Shown here: in pieces, positions 60,339-64,000 of the stretch
How the letters are laid out: the number at the start of each line of letters is the position of its first letter
How positions within the stretch are numbered: the stretch's first letter is position 1
DNA from: Archangium_A sp035910535
GTDB lineage: Bacteria; Myxococcota; Myxococcia; Myxococcales; Myxococcaceae
Direction of reading: 5' to 3'
Length of the DNA: 64,000 bases
Assembly: GCA_035910535.1 (NCBI GenBank)
Contig: JAMHXF010000039.1
Coordinates: 32,994-96,993, forward strand
Notes under the pieces: generated by a model
Seen by the model: only the letters and a program-made list of their open reading frames with translations
The model's database searches: none
Told to the model about the DNA's origin: nothing
Position numbers and translations under genes: made by a program

Positions 60339-61936
60339 ACCTGTGCGGGCGCGCGGCGCTGCTGGCGCTGTTGTTCACGACGGGGCTCGCGCACGCTGAG
60401 ACGCGGCGCCTGGCCATCATCGTGGGCAACAACGCGGGCAGCGGCGACATGCCTCCGCTGCGCTACGCCGAGAGCGACGCCGGAAAAATGGCGCGCGTGC
60501 TCGTCGAGCTGGGCGACGTGCAACCAGACGACGTGATGCTGCTGCAGGGCCAGAAGGTGGCGAGCGTCGAGCGCGCCATCACCGAGGCGCGGGACCGCGT
60601 GGCGATGTTCAAGCGCTCTCCCGACGTGCGCAGCGTCGTGTACTTCTATTTCTCGGGGCACTCCGACGGCGAGGCCATCGAGCTGGGCAACGAGAAGCTC
60701 GCGTACGCGCGGCTCAAGGCGCTGCTGTCGGGCACCGGCGCCGACGTTCGGCTGGTGGTGGTCGACGCGTGTCGCAGCGGCGGCGGCTTCCGTGAAAAAG
60801 GCGGCAAGCCCGCAGCGCCCTTCGCCATTCGGCTCGCCGACACGCTGCAGGCCACGGGCGAGGCCTTCATCACCTCGAGCGCGGCCGATGAATCGTCGCT
60901 CGAGTCGAGCGAGGTCATGGGCAGCTACTTCACGCACAACTTCATCTCGGGGCTCCGCGGCGCGGCCGACACCTCGGGCGACAAGCTGGTGACGCTCTCG
61001 GAGGCGTACAAGTACGCGTACGACCGCACCGTCAGCTCGACGGCGATGTTGTCGGTGGGCGCGCAGCACCCCAACTACGACTTCAAGCTCTCGGGCCAGG
61101 GAGAGCTGGTGCTCGCCTCGTTGCTCAAGCCGTCGGCGGTGCTGGTGCTGCCCGACGCCGACCGCACGCTGGTGACCGACTTGAATCGTGACCAGGTCAT
61201 CGTCGAGACGCTCGGAGGCGCGAAGGAGGTCGCGCTCGCGCCGGGGAACTACGGCCTGCGCGTGTTCAAAAACGGCCAGGGCTGGGGCGGGCGCGTCACC
61301 TTGAGCGACGGCTCACGCCAGGTCGTGCAGATGAGCTCGCTCTCGCCGATTCAGTCGTCGGTGATGGTGGCGCAGAAAGGTGGCGCCGTCGTCGCGCAGA
61401 CCATCGACCGGCCGCGAACCGAGACCGTGGGCCTCGGCGTCAGCTTCGGAGGTACCGGGCGCATTCTCGTGCCGCTCACCGCCGCGCTGAGCCCCAAGTG
61501 GCAGGTGCGCCTCGACCTCGAGCCGCTCACCACCCCGTTCATCAACTTCGCCGGAGGTCGCGTGTCGGGGCAGCTCTTCGTGCTCGCGCTCGGTGAGTGG
61601 AGCGCGGACCCCGGCGTCAACGCGCCGAACGAAGCCGGTGCGCAGCTGCGCGTGGGGTACCGCGTGGCGCTCGACGTGTGGCGGCTGCAGTTCGGCCTCG
61701 GCGTGGAGGTCGGCCCGGGGCTGCTCGCGCAGCTCTACGATGATCGCCGGATGTCGGTGGTCTTCACGGCGGCGCCCCGGTTGATGGTCAAGGCGCGGTT
61801 GACCAACGCGCTCTCGCTCATCGCCAGCGCCGACCTGCTCGTCACCGGCCTGGAATATGGCGCCACCGCCGACACGGCCCAGTTCACGTGGCTCTCGTAC
61901 CCCTCGGCGAACGCCGGGTTGATGGTGCGCTTCTAA
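60335..61936 (+). CDS. secreted caspase-family (metacaspase-like) protein with C-terminal beta-rich domain
   Basis: The 533-residue protein has a signal peptide (ALLALLFTTGLAHA), a caspase-like p20 domain with FSGHSDGE (His109) and VVVDACRSGG (Cys146) as the dyad, then a small domain (VALAPGNYGLRVFKNGQGWGG) and a C-terminal beta-rich region of about 170 residues resembling an outer-membrane barrel. The first GTG overlaps the anti-sigma stop. A secreted protease under an ECF sigma/anti-sigma pair may be a stress or cell-envelope response effector. Substrate is unknown. Confidence 0.87.
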   Translation: MNLCGRAALLALLFTTGLAHAETRRLAIIVGNNAGSGDMPPLRYAESDAGKMARVLVELGDVQPDDVMLLQGQKVASVERAITEARDRVAMFKRSPDVRSVVYFYFSGHSDGEAIELGNEKLAYARLKALLSGTGADVRLVVVDACRSGGGFREKGGKPAAPFAIRLADTLQATGEAFITSSAADESSLESSEVMGSYFTHNFISGLRGAADTSGDKLVTLSEAYKYAYDRTVSSTAMLSVGAQHPNYDFKLSGQGELVLASLLKPSAVLVLPDADRTLVTDLNRDQVIVETLGGAKEVALAPGNYGLRVFKNGQGWGGRVTLSDGSRQVVQMSSLSPIQSSVMVAQKGGAVVAQTIDRPRTETVGLGVSFGGTGRILVPLTAALSPKWQVRLDLEPLTTPFINFAGGRVSGQLFVLALGEWSADPGVNAPNEAGAQLRVGYRVALDVWRLQFGLGVEVGPGLLAQLYDDRRMSVVFTAAPRLMVKARLTNALSLIASADLLVTGLEYGATADTAQFTWLSYPSANAGLMVRF

Positions 61937-61990
61937 AAGCGGCAGCACGCTGCGCTTGCCCAATTCGCGCTCGTCTTTACGAGAGGGCTC

Positions 61991-62371
61991 ATGCAGCCAG
62001 ACATCACCCTTCGAAAGTCTGACCTCGAGCTGTTGAACAGCGTCGTCGAGCGCAACGCGTCTGATGAGACGCGCGCGTTGTTGGTCGACCGCCTCGAAAC
62101 GGAGCTGTCGCGCGCGAAAATCGTCGACGACGCCGCGCCTCTGCAAGACGTGGTGACGCTCGGTTCACGGGTGACCTTCGAGACCGTGGAGACCGGCAAG
62201 CGCCGCGAGCTGGTGCTGGTGCTGCCCGAAGACGCGGTGACGGCCGAGCACCTGTCGGTGTTGACGCCCATGGGCTGCTCGCTGGTCGGCCTGCGCGTGG
62301 GCGACGTCTTCACGTGGAACGATCGCACGCATCGCTGGCGCCTCAAGGTGCTGTCTGTCGAACAGCCGTGA
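61991..62371 (+). CDS. rnk: Rnk-type regulator with GreA/GreB C-terminal domain
   Basis: The 126-residue protein has a short N-terminal helical region and the GreA/GreB C-terminal fold (DVVTLGSRVTFETVETGKRRELVLVLPEDA...LSVLTPMGCSLVGLRVGD). This is the Rnk/GreA-related family that binds RNA polymerase near its secondary channel. Length and order match Rnk. Its stop overlaps the GTG of the next small gene. Confidence 0.88.
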   Translation: MQPDITLRKSDLELLNSVVERNASDETRALLVDRLETELSRAKIVDDAAPLQDVVTLGSRVTFETVETGKRRELVLVLPEDAVTAEHLSVLTPMGCSLVGLRVGDVFTWNDRTHRWRLKVLSVEQP

Positions 62372-62568
62372 GTCAGACACGCTGGTTGGCGGTGGCCAAC
62401 GCCGCCGACGCCATCACCCAGAAGCCGAGCGACGCGCGCCTGCACCTGCAGACGTTGCTCGAGCGCTTCGGCCCGGAGCTCGACCCCGTCGATGACTTCG
62501 AGGCCTGGGCCCTGCGACAGCTGCTTCGTTCGCTCGTGAATTCTCCCGACGATTTACACCCTCGCTAA
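62368..62568 (+). CDS. small hypothetical protein after rnk
   Basis: The 66-residue soluble protein starts at GTG 62368, overlapping rnk by four bases (GTGA). It is rich in Ala, Leu and Asp, and probably helical. No motif was recognised. The 91 bases after it (62569-62659) hold the promoter of the next gene but no clear box. Confidence 0.5.
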   Translation: MSQTRWLAVANAADAITQKPSDARLHLQTLLERFGPELDPVDDFEAWALRQLLRSLVNSPDDLHPR

Positions 62569-62659
62569 GCACCCGCAGCGACTCACGATTCAGTCGCATT
62601 TCACAGCAATTGTCCCCGGTGGGTTCCAGCACCACACCAATCAAAGGGGGCAGTTCACA

Positions 62660-64000
62660 ATGGGCTTTTTCGTTCTTCTCATCGGTCTCGCGGTTCTCGG
62701 TTTCGGCGCCTGGCAGCACATGAAGGGCAAGCGCATTCTCTCGGCGCCGTTCAAGGGCACGGGCGACCTCGCCAAGAACCCGGTGAGCGATGACCCGAAG
62801 GGCGCGATGTCGACGGAAGGCAAAGTCGTGCCTCCGGCCGAGACGTTCCTCTCGCCGGCGAGCAAGACGCCCTGCCTCGCGTACGAGCTGAAGATCGAGC
62901 GCCTCTACGAGAAGACCGAGACCACGCAAGACGGCACGAAGACGGTCAAGGGCAGCGAGACGCTCAAGACGCTGACCGGCGGCGCCATCGTCGGCCTCGA
63001 CGACGGCTCGGGCGTGTTCCACGTCGACCTCAGCAAGGGCGCCGACTTCGACACCATGAAGGACGGCTTCAAGAAGGAAATCAACGGCCACTCCGGCAGC
63101 TCGCACGTGGTGTTCGGTGAGTTCAGCTTCGACGTGCCCGTCATCGGCAGCGACAAGGGCTGGACCACGGGCTTCAAGGCCACCGAGAAGTACGTGCCGG
63201 TCGAGGGCTCGCTCTTCGTGCTCGGCAAGGTCGAGAGCGGCAAGCTGGTCAAGCCGGGTTGGCGCAGCATGATGGCGTCGTCGAAGGGCCGTGAAGGCCT
63301 GCTCGGCTCGATTCAGAAGAAGAAGAAGTTCAGCTTCATCGGTGGTGGTGTGGCTGCGGTCGCCGCGATTCCTCTGATGTTGTTCGGCCCGAAAATCGAC
63401 ACCAGCGGCCCGTCGCACTTCTGTGAATCGGCGCTGACCGATGCGCGCGCGAAGTGCAGCGACACGGTCAACAGCGACCAGGGCGAGTTCTTCACGTGGA
63501 CCATCACGCAGCCGGGCAAGTACGAGGTGCACGTCACCGCGCCCAAGAAGAAGGTGCAGTTCTACCCGAAGCTCTTGGTGAGCGACGCGGCCGGTGAAGT
63601 GCTCGCCGACACGTACTCGCGTGACGAAGCCACGGGCGGCCAGAAGATCACCGAGACGCTCGAGCTGAAGGCCGGCGTGTACAAGGTCGCGGTGCTCAAC
63701 GAAGGCTACCTGCCCAAGGGCGGTTACTCGTTCGACCTCGAGCTCAAGTCGCTCAACCCGAAGCCGGTCGCGGCGCCCGCGGCGAAGGAGCCCGCGAGGA
63801 ACGAAGCGGCCGTGGAAGGTGACGGCAAGACGGGCCTGGCCGACGAAGTCGAAGCCGACGAGCAGCTCGCGGCCGACGACGAAGCGGCGGCGCCCGCGCC
63901 CGTGAAGAAGGCAACGGCCGTGAAGCCTGCGCCCAAAGCGGTGAAGGTGGCGGCGGCTCCGAAGGCGACGACGAAGAAGGCGGCCCCTGCGCCGAGCCGC
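62660..64000 (+). CDS. GIDE-like membrane protein (3' truncated by window)
   Basis: The frame is open from ATG 62660 to the window edge (447 residues seen). The N-terminus is a membrane helix (FFVLLIGLAVLGFGAWQH), followed by a GIDE/BAM-like domain (VPPAETFLSPASKTPCLAYELKIERLYE) that in other proteins sits beside a membrane helix, then a second helix (FIGGGVAAVAAIPLMLFG), an Ig-like outside domain and an Ala/Pro/Lys-rich tail. AGGGGG precedes the ATG. The GIDE match is by pattern only. Confidence 0.65.
   Translation, partial: MGFFVLLIGLAVLGFGAWQHMKGKRILSAPFKGTGDLAKNPVSDDPKGAMSTEGKVVPPAETFLSPASKTPCLAYELKIERLYEKTETTQDGTKTVKGSETLKTLTGGAIVGLDDGSGVFHVDLSKGADFDTMKDGFKKEINGHSGSSHVVFGEFSFDVPVIGSDKGWTTGFKATEKYVPVEGSLFVLGKVESGKLVKPGWRSMMASSKGREGLLGSIQKKKKFSFIGGGVAAVAAIPLMLFGPKIDTSGPSHFCESALTDARAKCSDTVNSDQGEFFTWTITQPGKYEVHVTAPKKKVQFYPKLLVSDAAGEVLADTYSRDEATGGQKITETLELKAGVYKVAVLNEGYLPKGGYSFDLELKSLNPKPVAAPAAKEPARNEAAVEGDGKTGLADEVEADEQLAADDEAAAPAPVKKATAVKPAPKAVKVAAAPKATTKKAAPAPSR

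Overview
The window reads as chromosomal DNA of a high-GC myxobacterium-like organism (Myxococcota). Supporting signs are a MYXO-CTERM sorting tail (gene ending at 53443), an AgmX/PglI-type C-terminal domain at the left edge, MopE-like calcium-binding repeats, an FHA-sigma54 activator paired with a Ser/Thr kinase, many lipoproteins, and dense gene packing with ATGA/GTGA/TGATG overlaps. No integrase, transposase, plasmid gene or CRISPR array was seen. The first and last genes are cut by the window edges.

Layout. 1-1782: the end of a plus-strand operon with an AgmX/PglI-like protein, two EutN/CcmL microcompartment vertex proteins and a class II aldolase homologue lacking one zinc histidine. 1923-7167 (minus): LysR regulator, a secreted protein with a very long charged helix, TatB, a TatC with a large extra loop, and a two-helix RCK protein. 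7179-16431: two divergent operons with about 64 haem-binding motifs. On minus are an outer-membrane barrel, a 12-haem lipoprotein, a 15-haem lipoprotein and an OB-fold protein. On plus are a collagen-repeat decahaem OmcA/MtrC-type lipoprotein, a NapC/NrfH-type inner-membrane tetrahaem cytochrome, a small membrane protein and a 23-haem lipoprotein. Together these could carry electrons from the quinone pool across the periplasm and outer membrane.

16418-41361 holds mixed housekeeping and signalling genes: MFS transporter, HExxH membrane protease, chemoreceptor, HDAC-family deacetylase, methyltransferase, sigma54 activator plus kinase, small lipoprotein plus SDR, MATE exporter, M15 peptidase, PBP1a, RluA synthase, pentapeptide protein, an HPr-kinase-like ATPase, a LysM lysozyme, a degenerate repeat array, and a metallo-beta-lactamase coupled to a PanD-like protein that has lost its self-cleavage serine.

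41570-47480 is the best candidate for an undescribed system. A PqqD-like peptide-binding protein, a 1781-residue Ig-like/FG-GAP lipoprotein and a 67-residue peptide with a KKxWxxP leader and six cysteines are co-oriented, and the last two overlap. This looks like a RiPP-type arrangement, but no maturation enzyme is visible.

47551-64000: haem O synthase, a TPR membrane protein, tRNA-Ala(CGC), a zinc-ribbon protein, a surface phosphatase/MopE/PEGA operon, a second RluA-family synthase, PurF, an ECF sigma/anti-sigma/caspase operon, Rnk, and a partial GIDE-like membrane protein.
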